Under the pieces are notes generated by a model. That model ran no database searches and was not told where the DNA came from. It saw only the letters and a program-made list of their open reading frames with translations. 64,000 nucleotides of DNA from NCBI GenBank assembly GCA_017483605.1, contig JAFUWG010000016.1, positions 22,151-86,150 on the forward strand, in the 5' to 3' direction. This DNA is from Bacteroidaceae bacterium. GTDB lineage: Bacteria > Bacteroidota > Bacteroidia > Bacteroidales > Bacteroidaceae. Positions 33,914 to 43,324 of the stretch are shown here, one piece after another. A program made the translations under genes and the position numbers. The number at the start of each line of letters is the position of its first letter. The first letter of the stretch is position 1.

Positions 33914-35644
33914 TTACCAGAAATACCAGTAGAAGGTAGCACAGAGGCCGACTACGAGGAGGGTGCCGAGAATATCCCAGATGCCCCAACTCTCGCGGAT
34001 GCTCTTCTTGAAGTCGGAAGTGAAAGTGATGGCTTCCACCTGAGCCTTAGAAGGAGCAGGGGTGAAGCAACTGACAACCACCATGAGGAGGACGATGAAG
34101 ACGAGCAGCCAGCACTCGAACACGAGCCAGTTTGTCTGCCAGAACCATTCGGTAGCATTCCAGAAAGCACCGTCCATTGTTGCCTTACCTGTGTCGGTGA
34201 TGACATTGGTGATGAGGCGGAGCATACCGATGACGAAACCGCCGATAAGACCCCATTCACCAGCCTTTGGAGTAATCTTCTTGGAGAAGATACCCAGCGT
34301 GAACACAGCCACCATGGCAGGAGCCAACAGCGACTGGATGCCCTGCAGATAAGAGTAGAGTGTGTCCATCGACATCATCACAGGCATCCAAGCCAAACCG
34401 AGCAGCACAACAACGACTGTTGCGATACGGCCGACGAGCACATAATGCTCCTCGCTCTTGCCCTTCTTCATGGGCTTGTAGAAGTCCTCGGTGAAGAGGG
34501 TAGCGCAAGAGTTGAAGAATGCAGCAAGCGAGGCAACCAATGCACACACGAAACCGATGGTCACGATACCCTTGATGCCGGCAGGCAGGATGTTCTTCAC
34601 CATCAGGGCAAATGCAGCGTCGGTGTCTTCCATCACGAAGCCGTTGATGCCACGCTGAGCCAGAGCGGCAGCAATCATGCCGGGGATGAGGAACATGAAG
34701 CAAGGCAGAATCTTGAAGAAACCGGCAGCGATGGTACCACGGCGGGCACGAGCCATCACGACCTTGTTGTCTTCGCCTGGCACCTGACCGAGTACACGCT
34801 GAACGATGTGCTGGTCAGTACACCAGTACCAGAAGCCGATGATGCAGGCTCCGAGGAATACCACGTAGCCAGGATATTCACGATACATCGGGTCGCCCGG
34901 GTCGGTGTGGAACATGTGGTTGATGCCATAGCCGTCGTGCATCTGACGGGCTGTTTCCATCATGGTGCTCCAACCTGCTGCCACGCTACCGCCACCGAGG
35001 GTTGCCAAGCCGAGGAAAAGCACCAGGAAGGAACCGATGATGAGGATAGGGGTCTGGATAGAAGAAAGCGTCATCACGCCCTTCATGCCGCCGAACACGG
35101 TGAACACGGCTGTCACGGCAATCAAGCCGATGGCACCCACCCAGAAGTTCAAGCCAAGCAGATACTCGAAGAAGATACCGCCGGTGAAGGCTGTCACGCT
35201 GACCTTGGTGAGCACGTATGCCACCAGCGTGATGATGGAGAGCCATGAGCCTGTACGCTGCGTGTAGCGGAACTTCAGGAAGTCAGGCATGGTGATAATC
35301 TTGCCCATCTTGTTGATAAGCAACTGATAGAAAGGAACGAAGAGCCAGCCGAGGATGAGAATCATCCAGCCCTGCATCTCCCAGTGAGCCATGCCGACGC
35401 CGTCTTTTGCACCCGTACCAGCCAAGCCGACCAAGTGCTCTGAACCAATGTTTGCGGCAAAGATTGCCATACCAATCACGTACCAAGGCTCGCCTTTACC
35501 GAAGAGGTAGGCAGATGAGTCTTCGCCCTGCTGCGACTTCTTGTCTTTCCAGATGGCATACCATACGGCAGCCACCACTCCTAACAGGCCGACACCTAAA
35601 ATCGCCCAGTCAAGCCAAATAAATTCGTTTGATGACCAATTCAT
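33914..35644 (-). CDS. Sodium/sugar (SSS) symporter
   Basis: A 576-residue symporter of the SSS family with 14-15 membrane segments. Seen are EPWYVIGMAIFAANIGSEHLVGLAG (split across residues 52-76, a classical SSS start), MPDFLKFRY, and FGGMKGVMTLSSIQT in place of the GGLxxVxxTDxxQ signature. It is of ordinary length, unlike its neighbour, and diverged enough to carry another sugar. It lies just after the exported mutarotase gene, so arabinose or another pentose/hexose from hemicellulose is likely. Confidence 0.87.
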   Translation of the reverse strand: MNWSSNEFIWLDWAILGVGLLGVVAAVWYAIWKDKKSQQGEDSSAYLFGKGEPWYVIGMAIFAANIGSEHLVGLAGTGAKDGVGMAHWEMQGWMILILGWLFVPFYQLLINKMGKIITMPDFLKFRYTQRTGSWLSIITLVAYVLTKVSVTAFTGGIFFEYLLGLNFWVGAIGLIAVTAVFTVFGGMKGVMTLSSIQTPILIIGSFLVLFLGLATLGGGSVAAGWSTMMETARQMHDGYGINHMFHTDPGDPMYREYPGYVVFLGACIIGFWYWCTDQHIVQRVLGQVPGEDNKVVMARARRGTIAAGFFKILPCFMFLIPGMIAAALAQRGINGFVMEDTDAAFALMVKNILPAGIKGIVTIGFVCALVASLAAFFNSCATLFTEDFYKPMKKGKSEEHYVLVGRIATVVVVLLGLAWMPVMMSMDTLYSYLQGIQSLLAPAMVAVFTLGIFSKKITPKAGEWGLIGGFVIGMLRLITNVITDTGKATMDGAFWNATEWFWQTNWLVFECWLLVFIVLLMVVVSCFTPAPSKAQVEAITFTSDFKKSIRESWGIWDILGTLLVVGLCATFYWYFW

Positions 35645-35697
35645 TGTTTTTAAGTTTGTTAGTTTTTAGTTATTGTTTAGTTCTTAGTTTTCAGGGG

Positions 35698-36933
35698 TTA
35701 CTCAGCCACCACCGAGAATGCATACTTGCAGTAACTGTGGTATGGCTTCTCAGGCGTGATGAACGGATTGCTCTGCTCCCAACCTGGCATCATGCACTTG
35801 TTGGGCGAGTCGGGATACTTCTGGCTTTCGAGGCAGATGGCACAATGCTTCTGATACATGATGCCGCCCTTGCCCGGACGAGTGCCATCCTGGAAGTTAG
35901 CCGTGTAGCACTGGATGCCAGGCTCGTTGGTGTAAACGTCCAACTTGATGCCCGAACGTGGGTCAGTCATCGTTGCAGCGATTTTGTCCTGATTGCCCTT
36001 CGTGTTGAGGCACCAGTTGTGGTCGTAGCCGCCACCCACAGAAATCATCTCAGCGTCGTTCTTGTCGAAGTCGGTGCCGATAGCCTTTGGTGTGCGGAAA
36101 TCAAACACGGTTCCCTCCACCGAGCGAATCTCGCCAGTAGGGATGAGGAAACGGTCGCCAGGCGTGTAACTGTCAGCGTTCACGTAGAGCACAGACTCGT
36201 CAATCGTGTTGTTCAGGTCGCCCGACAGGTTGAAGTAAGTGTGGTTCGTCATGTTGAGCACGGTGGGAGCATCCGTCGTGCCGTCGTAGTTGATGACGAT
36301 GGCATTGTCATCCGTCAGTTCAAACTTCACCGTAGCCTCCACATTGCCTGGGAACTGGTTGTCGCCAGCGGGAGACACACGCTTGATGGTGAGCGACTGG
36401 TCGGTAGCCTCCACCACGTCATACACCTGATACTGCCAGCCCGTGAAGCCGCCGTGCAGACAAGCCACGCCGTTGTTGTTCTTAGGCAGCGTCACGATTT
36501 CGCCGTTGTAACTGTACTTGCCGTCGTTGATGCGGTTGGCATAGCGACCCACCGAGCAGCCAAAGTCCGTCTCGAAAATCCAGGGGAAGTAATTCTCCAC
36601 CTTGTCGAAACCACAAGCCACGTCCACCAATTCTCCGTCCTTGTTAGGCACCATGATGCTCACGATACGACCACCGAAGTTGGTGATGCACACCTCCATG
36701 CCGTTGGCATTGGTGAGCGTGTAGAGTTTCACCTGCTTTGCATTGGCTGTGTCGGCAACGAAAGCGTGAGCCTCCGCATCGTAAGCCACTGCAATGCATG
36801 TGTCATAATCGGCAGGGTTGATACCTGACTGCGTCAGTTCGGGCTGAACTGGCTGCTGTGGTACAGAATTGCACGCACAAAGGAATGCTACGGCCGCAGC
36901 ACTTCCTGTCAAAATCGATTTAAGATTTCTCAT
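35698..36933 (-). CDS. Exported aldose 1-epimerase lipoprotein
   Basis: A 411-residue mutarotase with a lipoprotein signal (FLCAC, Cys21). The GalM fold is seen in FGGRIVSIMVPNKDGE, GRYANRINDGKYSYNGE, LHGGFTGWQY, the catalytic His in NMTNHTYFNLSG, GYDHNWCLN, and the catalytic Glu in TNEPGIQCYTANF. The lipid anchor places it outside the cytoplasm, where it would convert sugar anomers before uptake by the adjacent symporters. It is the first gene of the arabinose operon. A second, cytosolic paralogue is at 40690. Confidence 0.9.
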   Translation of the reverse strand: MRNLKSILTGSAAAVAFLCACNSVPQQPVQPELTQSGINPADYDTCIAVAYDAEAHAFVADTANAKQVKLYTLTNANGMEVCITNFGGRIVSIMVPNKDGELVDVACGFDKVENYFPWIFETDFGCSVGRYANRINDGKYSYNGEIVTLPKNNNGVACLHGGFTGWQYQVYDVVEATDQSLTIKRVSPAGDNQFPGNVEATVKFELTDDNAIVINYDGTTDAPTVLNMTNHTYFNLSGDLNNTIDESVLYVNADSYTPGDRFLIPTGEIRSVEGTVFDFRTPKAIGTDFDKNDAEMISVGGGYDHNWCLNTKGNQDKIAATMTDPRSGIKLDVYTNEPGIQCYTANFQDGTRPGKGGIMYQKHCAICLESQKYPDSPNKCMMPGWEQSNPFITPEKPYHSYCKYAFSVVAE

Positions 36934-37013
36934 AATTGGTTTAGAAAATGTATTAGTTTATAAACTTTCCGCCAAAGTTCGGCATTTTTGCCGTCATTTC
37001 ACCTTACAAAAAC

Positions 37014-37067
37014 ATGTTATAAAACATAAAGTGTGGTTTTGACACTTTTTTGTATCAAAAACCACAC
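37014..37067 (-). promoter_or_regulatory. Candidate operators upstream of the arabinose operon
   Basis: ATGTTATAAAACAT (37014-37027) is a 14-bp dyad with ATGTT/AACAT arms, and GTGTGGTTTTGA (37031-37042) pairs with TCAAAAACCACAC (37055-37067) apart from one bulged A. They lie 81-134 bp upstream of the first gene of the operon. No standard TAnnTTTG box was found here, as expected for an activator-dependent promoter. Assignment to AraR is inference. Confidence 0.4.
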
Positions 37068-37113
37068 ATTTTCTCTTATTTGGCATTTGGCATTTTGGCG
37101 TTTGGCACACTTC

Positions 37114-37415
37114 CTACCTTGCCACATAGATGCTGGAGCAATACACATTCTGATAGTCGCGTTCCTTGTAGCGGTTGACGCTGAAACCGACGAGCGTTTC
37201 CACCCGTGTGCCCACTTCGAGGCTGAAGTTGCGGGCATTGTCGCCCTTCAGCGTCATCAGCAAGGCTTGCTCGTGGGTCTTCACCCTGCCGTCGCTGTAT
37301 TTCGTCTCTTCGCTCCATGTGAGGTGATGTCGCGGTTGCACCACACGTTTCCGCTCTCTTGTGCCACGCCCTGTTTCAGGTCGCCCACTTTGGTCAATGT
37401 TCCTGTGATTCTCAT
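37114..37415 (-). pseudogene. Frameshifted small OB-fold-like gene (DUF3127-like)
   Basis: From ATG at 37415 the frame reads MRITGTLTKVGDLKQGVAQ, then SGNVWCNRDIT; near 37326 the sense shifts to another frame, LTWSEETKYSDGRVK, through NARNFSLEVGTRVE and VNRYKERDYQNVYCSSIYVAR to a stop at 37114. The span is 302 nt, so a one-base loss explains the break; restored, it would be about 100 residues. The layout resembles DUF3127 single-strand-binding-like proteins. Its ATG overlaps the stop of the upstream fragment (ATGA). Confidence 0.55.
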
Positions 37416-37819
37416 TGCTTTTTGTTGTTTTTGTGTTGTTTCTTCTGTTTCTGATTCACTTTCCGGTAGCAGCCAGTGCCACACGGTTCGACAAACTCTG
37501 CCCGTTGCCATGTCAGCAGCAAGCCTCGCTCACGCTGCTTCACGCCCTGTGCCGCCATCGCCTTGTGCAAGTCCGCCACGGTGAACTCTTCGGGCAGGCT
37601 CTCGAAGAGGGTCACGGTCTTGGTGCGTCGCTGATGGGGGATGCTCTCGCTTTTCTCTATCAGGTCGTTGTACTGGTCGCCAAACTTCAGGAGCACGTTG
37701 GCGAGGATTCTCTCGGCTGCCCAGATGCTGAAGGGGCTGAGCGTGACGGCTGCCAGCGAGGCTCTGGGCGTGAAGGAGGGGAACGGCGAGAATGTACCTT
37801 CGGAGCCGGAACCTGAGCC
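37412..37819 (-). pseudogene. C-terminal gene fragment of uncertain family
   Basis: An open frame without a good ATG begins right after a stop (37820-37822) and reads FSPFSIWAAERILANVLLKF, QYNDLIEKSES, TVTLFESLPEEFTVADLHKA, and ends in a Lys/Gln-rich tail. The SLPEEFTxADLHKAM part looks like a winged-helix end of a mobile-element replication protein, possibly DUF3987-like, but I cannot assign it. It overlaps the next remnant by 4 bp, as genes in an operon would. Confidence 0.4.
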
Positions 37820-37840
37820 TTAAGGGACGGGTTGTTTTAG

Positions 37841-37989
37841 AACAACGAATTAGACGAATTAGACGAATTTTTTGGGGAGGAATGCCGTGAGCGGCGACGA
37901 ATAGGACTAATGCCATTCGTTTTCATCCGACGCACCAAAGGTGCATTGTCCTCTCGGAAGAATTCGTCTAATTCGTTTAATTCGTTGTT
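37841..37989. repeat. 149-bp element with 29-bp terminal inverted repeats
   Basis: Left arm 37841-37869 starts AACAACGAATTAGACGAATT; right arm 37961-37989 ends TTCGTTGTT; 28 of 29 positions pair. Each arm is itself a tandem of GACGAATTA-like units. The 91-bp centre holds a GCACCAAAGGTGC hairpin and no coding frame. It lies between the galK stop and gene remnants and looks like a miniature transposable element or a large RNA hairpin. Confidence 0.8.
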
Positions 37990-38007
37990 AAAATAAAATA
38001 TTCGTCG

Positions 38008-39174
<1,167 letters not shown>

Positions 39175-39240
39175 AACTGATTAGGTTTTATTTGGTTAGA
39201 AATAGTAATTTAATAAATTGTTCAATTAAAATTCATGAAT

Positions 39241-39314
39241 AATTCGTGGCTAATTGATGGACATTCGTGTTTTTATTTTAATAAACATAAATTATCACGA
39301 ATTAACCACGAATT
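39241..39314. repeat. AT-rich inverted-repeat element, copy 2
   Basis: Arms AATTCGTGGCTAATT (39241-39255) and AATTAACCACGAATT (39300-39314) pair with one mismatch. The centre has GATGGACATTCGTGTTTTT, aligned with ATGGTCATTTATGTTTT in the copy at 24834. It lies in the 160-bp gap between the MFS gene and galK. Confidence 0.75.
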
Positions 39315-39334
39315 ATCATAAATTATATTTGTGT

Positions 39335-40564
39335 TTACTTGCTAAGTCCAATCTTCGAGCCGAAGTTGCAGAACCAGAAGAGGTATGCGTAGTAAACGAA
39401 CATGAGGCACATGGCGATGATGACACCTGCAGCGTCAACCACAGCACCCATGAGTGGCATCAGAGTGGCTGCACCAATCACACCCACGTTGATGACGCCA
39501 GAGGCTGCCTTGGTGTGAGGGCCAAGTTCCTGCAAACCGAGGTTGAACACGAGTGGCCACATCACAGAGTGGAACAAGCCTGCTGCCAGCATGAGGTAGA
39601 TGCCGACCATTGAACCGGCTGCGAGCAACGAACCCACGATGCAGAGGGCACCCAGGCAGATGCAAGCCGTGAGGAGTGTGCGAGGCTTGAATTTGGTGAG
39701 GATGCCGGCACCTACGAAACGGCCGACCATCATGCCACCCCAGTAGAACATCAGCAGGTTGGTGATGACGCTCGTGTCGTTCTGACCCAATGCCTGGAGG
39801 CGGTAGGGCAGCATGGAGGGCACGCCGATTTCAACGCCCATGTACATGAAGATGCCGAGTGCGCCGAGCCATACGTGTGGATACTTGAAGCATGAACTCT
39901 TGTACTGCTTCACCTCGCCCGATGCCTCTTCTGCCTGCTTGCCTTCGTCAATCTTTGGCAACTTGAGTGCCACGAGGATGGCAGCGATGATGAGCGTGAA
40001 GATGCCGAGGCCGAGGAATGGGCCAGGCACAGCGTCGGGGGTTGGCACTTGACCGGCGATGATGACGGTGGTGATGAAGATTGGAGCCACGGTGGTAGCC
40101 ACAGAGTTGAGAGCCTGTGAGAGTGTCATGCGGAAGGCACCTTTCTCGGGCGAACCGAGTACCATCACGTAGGGGTTAGCCACGTTCTGCAGCATCACGA
40201 TGCCGAGGGCAACAATGGTCATGCTGCAAAGGAAAACGGCATAAATGGTTGCCTGACTCTGGTCGAGCACACCCTTGATACCCAGAGAGTTGATGATGAA
40301 GCCGATGCCCACCACAGCCAAGCCAAGAATCATGGTGTTTTTGTAGCCAATCTTGCTCATCAGGAGTGAGAAGGGAATGGCGAATGCGTAAGCACCATAG
40401 AAGGCTGAGTTGACGTACTGACCTTGCTGGGCATTCAGGTTGAAAGCCTCAGAACAGAAGGCAATCATGGAGTTGTTCATCGTCGTCACGAATCCGATGA
40501 GGAAGCACACGATGAACACAACGATCAATGCGAACGTATAGTTCGGAGTTTGTTTTTGTGACAT
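39335..40564 (-). CDS. MFS sugar:H+ symporter (FucP/GluP type)
   Basis: A 409-residue, 12-helix transporter of the FGHS branch of the major facilitator superfamily. Seen: NYTFALIVVFIVCFLIGFVT at the start, NAQQGQYVNSAFYGAYAF near residue 44, LQNVANPYVMVLGSPE near residue 130 and the FYWGGMMVGRFVGAG segment near residue 275. The long frame to 40657 adds 31 residues before the family start and is rejected. Between galM and galK, so galactose or glucose is the likely substrate. Confidence 0.88.
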   Translation of the reverse strand: MSQKQTPNYTFALIVVFIVCFLIGFVTTMNNSMIAFCSEAFNLNAQQGQYVNSAFYGAYAFAIPFSLLMSKIGYKNTMILGLAVVGIGFIINSLGIKGVLDQSQATIYAVFLCSMTIVALGIVMLQNVANPYVMVLGSPEKGAFRMTLSQALNSVATTVAPIFITTVIIAGQVPTPDAVPGPFLGLGIFTLIIAAILVALKLPKIDEGKQAEEASGEVKQYKSSCFKYPHVWLGALGIFMYMGVEIGVPSMLPYRLQALGQNDTSVITNLLMFYWGGMMVGRFVGAGILTKFKPRTLLTACICLGALCIVGSLLAAGSMVGIYLMLAAGLFHSVMWPLVFNLGLQELGPHTKAASGVINVGVIGAATLMPLMGAVVDAAGVIIAMCLMFVYYAYLFWFCNFGSKIGLSK

Positions 40565-40641
40565 AAATTTAATTAAGTGTATAAATAGGTTTGTTACTAT
40601 CGATGCGTGGGGGCTGACCTCCGTCTGAGCCCAAAAGCAAC

Positions 40642-40680
40642 ATTCCCTCGTCCACACGGAAAGCGGTGGGCGAGGGGAAT
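40642..40680 (-). promoter_or_regulatory. Intercistronic hairpin between galM and the MFS gene
   Basis: ATTCCCTCG (40642-40650) pairs with CGAGGGGAAT (40671-40680) with one bulge; CCAC/GGTGG pairs inside. It lies 10 bp after the galM stop. The minus-strand flank GTTGCTTTTGG is a weak U-run, so partial termination or mRNA protection is possible. Confidence 0.6.
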
Positions 40681-40689
40681 ATCGCTGGT

Positions 40690-41772
40690 TTATTTCACGT
40701 CAAATTTGTAGATGGTCTTCTGTGTGTACTTCTCGCTTGGCTTGAGCACCACTGGTGGGAAGTAAGGACGGTTGGGTGAATCTGGGAAGTGCTGGCACTC
40801 GAAGCAGATGCTGGAACGACGTGGTGCGGTGCAGCCTTGTTGGATGGGGTAGCCTGTTGCCCAGTTGTCGGAATAAACCTGCACGCCAGGCTCTGTTGTG
40901 TACGTTTCGAGCACACGTCCCGACTTGGGTTCGTAGAGGCGGCAAGCCAGGGTGAGTTCGCCCACTTCCTTCTTGTTCAGCACGAAGCAGTGGTCATATC
41001 CTGCACCGTTCTTAATCTGCTCGTTGTCGGCGTCGATGTCCTGACCGACGGGCTTTGGTGTGCGGAAGTCGAAAGGTGTGCCGTCCACCTTCAGAATCTC
41101 GCCAGTAGGGATGCTGGTTTCGTCGATTGGGATGTAGAAGTCGGCATTCATCTCCATGATTTGGTCTTCGATGCCTGGCGTTGGATTGGCAATGCCTTGC
41201 AGCGAGAAGAATGCGTGATGTGTCAGGTTGATGATAGTCTTCTTGTTGGTGGTTGCCAGATACTCGATGATGAGTTCGTTGTCGTCTGTCCATGTGAACT
41301 CGACCGAAATCTTCACTTCGCCAGAGAAACCCTCGTGTCCGTAAGGCAGAATCACGTCGAGTGTCAAGTTCTGGTCGCCTATCTGATAGGCATCCCACAC
41401 CTGAGCGTGAAGTCCGGTAGGGCCACCGTGCAGGGCGTTAGGGCCATTGTTGATGGCGAGTTGATACTCTTTCCCGTTCAGTTGGAACTTACCCTTGCAG
41501 ATGCGGTTGCCAAAGCGACCGATGAGGGTGGAGAGATAAGGCTCGGGCGAGTTGATGACTGCGTCGATGTTGTCGTGTCCCTGAATGACATTGGCAACCT
41601 TGCCGTCCTTGTCTGGCACCATGATGGCAACGATGGCGCCGCCATAGTTGGTAATGGAAACTTCGTAGCCGTCCTTGTTGACGAGCGTGTAGAGGTCAGT
41701 CTTCTTGCCTTTCACCACCTTCTGGAAGTTTTCGGCTTTGAGACCGCTTAATTTGGGCTGAATAGTGCTCAT
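40690..41772 (-). CDS. galM: Cytosolic aldose 1-epimerase (galactose mutarotase)
   Basis: A 360-residue mutarotase without signal peptide. Motifs: TNYGGAIVAIMVPDKDGK, GRFGNRICKGKFQLNGKEY, LHGGPTGLHAQVW, catalytic His in NLTHHAFFSLQG, GYDHCFVLN, catalytic Glu in TTEPGVQVYSDN, and SICFECQHFPDSPN. It converts beta- to alpha-galactose for galactokinase and heads the galactose cluster. Its paralogue at 35698 is exported. Confidence 0.93.
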   Translation of the reverse strand: MSTIQPKLSGLKAENFQKVVKGKKTDLYTLVNKDGYEVSITNYGGAIVAIMVPDKDGKVANVIQGHDNIDAVINSPEPYLSTLIGRFGNRICKGKFQLNGKEYQLAINNGPNALHGGPTGLHAQVWDAYQIGDQNLTLDVILPYGHEGFSGEVKISVEFTWTDDNELIIEYLATTNKKTIINLTHHAFFSLQGIANPTPGIEDQIMEMNADFYIPIDETSIPTGEILKVDGTPFDFRTPKPVGQDIDADNEQIKNGAGYDHCFVLNKKEVGELTLACRLYEPKSGRVLETYTTEPGVQVYSDNWATGYPIQQGCTAPRRSSICFECQHFPDSPNRPYFPPVVLKPSEKYTQKTIYKFDVK

Positions 41773-41890
41773 AAATAGAATTTATTTTAAGTTACTATTA
41801 TATTCGGTTTTAGATTTCTCTTTGCAAATTAAAGGAAAATATTTTAACTAAACGAACATTCTGCCAATTATTTTTCAGTTTTATCATAAT

Positions 41891-43195
41891 TTAAGGTTTA
41901 GGGGTCGTGTATTCTGGGTAATCTGTCAGCAAATCTGCAACCACAAAACTACTTCCGCCCACATAGACGAAGTCTTCTTTCCGAGCGTGGGCAAGTGCCG
42001 CTTCGTATGCTTCATGCACGGTGGGGTAACTCTCGCCGCTCAGCCCGAACGTGGCAGCCTTTTGTTTGATTTCGGTGTGTGGAAGGGCTCTTTTCACGCT
42101 GGCTTGGCAGAAATAATAGGTGGCATCTTGGGGCATGAGCGACAGCACGCCACTGATGTCTTTGTCGTTCACCATGCCAAACACGATGTGGAGCGGTGCC
42201 TTCACCTGATGAAGTTGACGGGTAATCCATTGGAAACCGCCCAGATTGTGCCCCGTGTCGCAAACGACGGTTGGCTCCCTTCGCAGGGTCTGCCATCTGC
42301 CCATCAAGCCCGTCAACTCGCACACATGGACAAAGCCCTCTTTCACATCCTCGTCGGCGATGCAGAATCCTTTCTTTCGCAACTGGTTGACGGCACACAA
42401 AATGGTGTTAGTATTTTTCGTTTGGCAATAGCCTCCCAATTCGCCTTCAATCTCTCCGTAAGTTTTTGTTTGATAAGTGATGTGCCCATTTTTGTTGAAC
42501 TGAAACTCCACTACCTCATTTTCTTCTTCTGCCAGATGGATGGGTGCGTCCATTTCTGCTGCTTTCTGCACGAAAACGGGTCGAGTTTCGGGCACGGTCT
42601 CACCAATCACGACCGGCACCCCTTTCTTGATGATGCCCGCCTTCTCGCCTGCAATTTTTGCCAAGGTGTCTCCCAAGAACATTACATGGTCGAAACTGAT
42701 GTTGGTGATGACACACACCTCGGGCGAGATGATGTTGGTGCAGTCAAGCCGTCCGCCAAGCCCCACTTCAATCACCGCCACATCCACCTCCTGCTCGGCA
42801 AAATGCTTGAACGCCATCGCCGTGGTCAGTTCAAAAAAGGAGGGATGAAGCGGCTCGAAGAAGGAACGGTGCTGCTCCACAAAATCAATCACATATTGCT
42901 CGCTGACCATCTCGTCGTTCACCCGGATGCGTTCGCGGAAATCCACCAGATGGGGCGACGTGAACAAGCCTACTTTCAGCCCCGTGGATTGCAAGATGGC
43001 AGCCAAGGTGTGCGAGCAGGAACCCTTTCCGTTTGTCCCAGCCACATGGATGGTCTTGAACCTTCTGTGTGGATGCCCAAAATGTTCGTCCAGTTGATAG
43101 GTGTTGTACAGCCCTTCTTTGTAAGCATCGCCACCCACATTCTGGAAAAGTGGTGCCGACGTGAACAGGTATTGGATGGTCTCTTGATAATTCAT
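41891..43195 (-). CDS. folC: Bifunctional folylpolyglutamate/dihydrofolate synthase
   Basis: A 434-residue Mur-ligase-type enzyme that adds glutamate to folates. The P-loop is HVAGTNGKGSCSHTLA near residue 50, followed by GLFTSPHLVDFRERIR, VGLGGRLDCTN, and NISFDHVMFLGDTLAKIAGEKAGI (split 165-190). The C-terminal domain begins near residue 295 with VCDTGHNLGGF. It has its own promoter and is divergent from the sensor kinase gene. Confidence 0.93.
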   Translation of the reverse strand: MNYQETIQYLFTSAPLFQNVGGDAYKEGLYNTYQLDEHFGHPHRRFKTIHVAGTNGKGSCSHTLAAILQSTGLKVGLFTSPHLVDFRERIRVNDEMVSEQYVIDFVEQHRSFFEPLHPSFFELTTAMAFKHFAEQEVDVAVIEVGLGGRLDCTNIISPEVCVITNISFDHVMFLGDTLAKIAGEKAGIIKKGVPVVIGETVPETRPVFVQKAAEMDAPIHLAEEENEVVEFQFNKNGHITYQTKTYGEIEGELGGYCQTKNTNTILCAVNQLRKKGFCIADEDVKEGFVHVCELTGLMGRWQTLRREPTVVCDTGHNLGGFQWITRQLHQVKAPLHIVFGMVNDKDISGVLSLMPQDATYYFCQASVKRALPHTEIKQKAATFGLSGESYPTVHEAYEAALAHARKEDFVYVGGSSFVVADLLTDYPEYTTPKP

Positions 43196-43227
43196 CTTCT
43201 TACTTTTTCTTTTTTGTTATTGTCTTG

Positions 43228-43259
43228 CAAAGGTACACTTTTTCTGCGTTCAAGACAAA
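43228..43259 (-). promoter_or_regulatory. folC promoter
   Basis: On the minus strand TTTG (43259-43256), exactly 20 bp, then TACCTTTG (43235-43228), a full match to the Bacteroidota consensus. It lies 33 bp upstream of the folC ATG. Confidence 0.88.
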
Positions 43260-43297
43260 TTGTCCCCCTTTTATTTCTCGTTTTCATTTATTATGGC

Positions 43298-43305
43298 TAT
43301 CTTTG
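43298..43305 (+). promoter_or_regulatory. -7 box of the sensor kinase gene
   Basis: TATCTTTG lies 20 bp before the ATG at 43325. No clear -33 TTTG is at the right distance. It is divergent from the folC promoter. Confidence 0.5.
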
Positions 43306-43324
43306 TGGCGATAAATGAAATGAG

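Noticed and set aside
33836-35248. 470-codon plus-strand frame opposite the second symporter gene
   Set aside because: Antisense shadow: very rich in His, Glu and Asp as expected from the complement of a membrane-protein gene.
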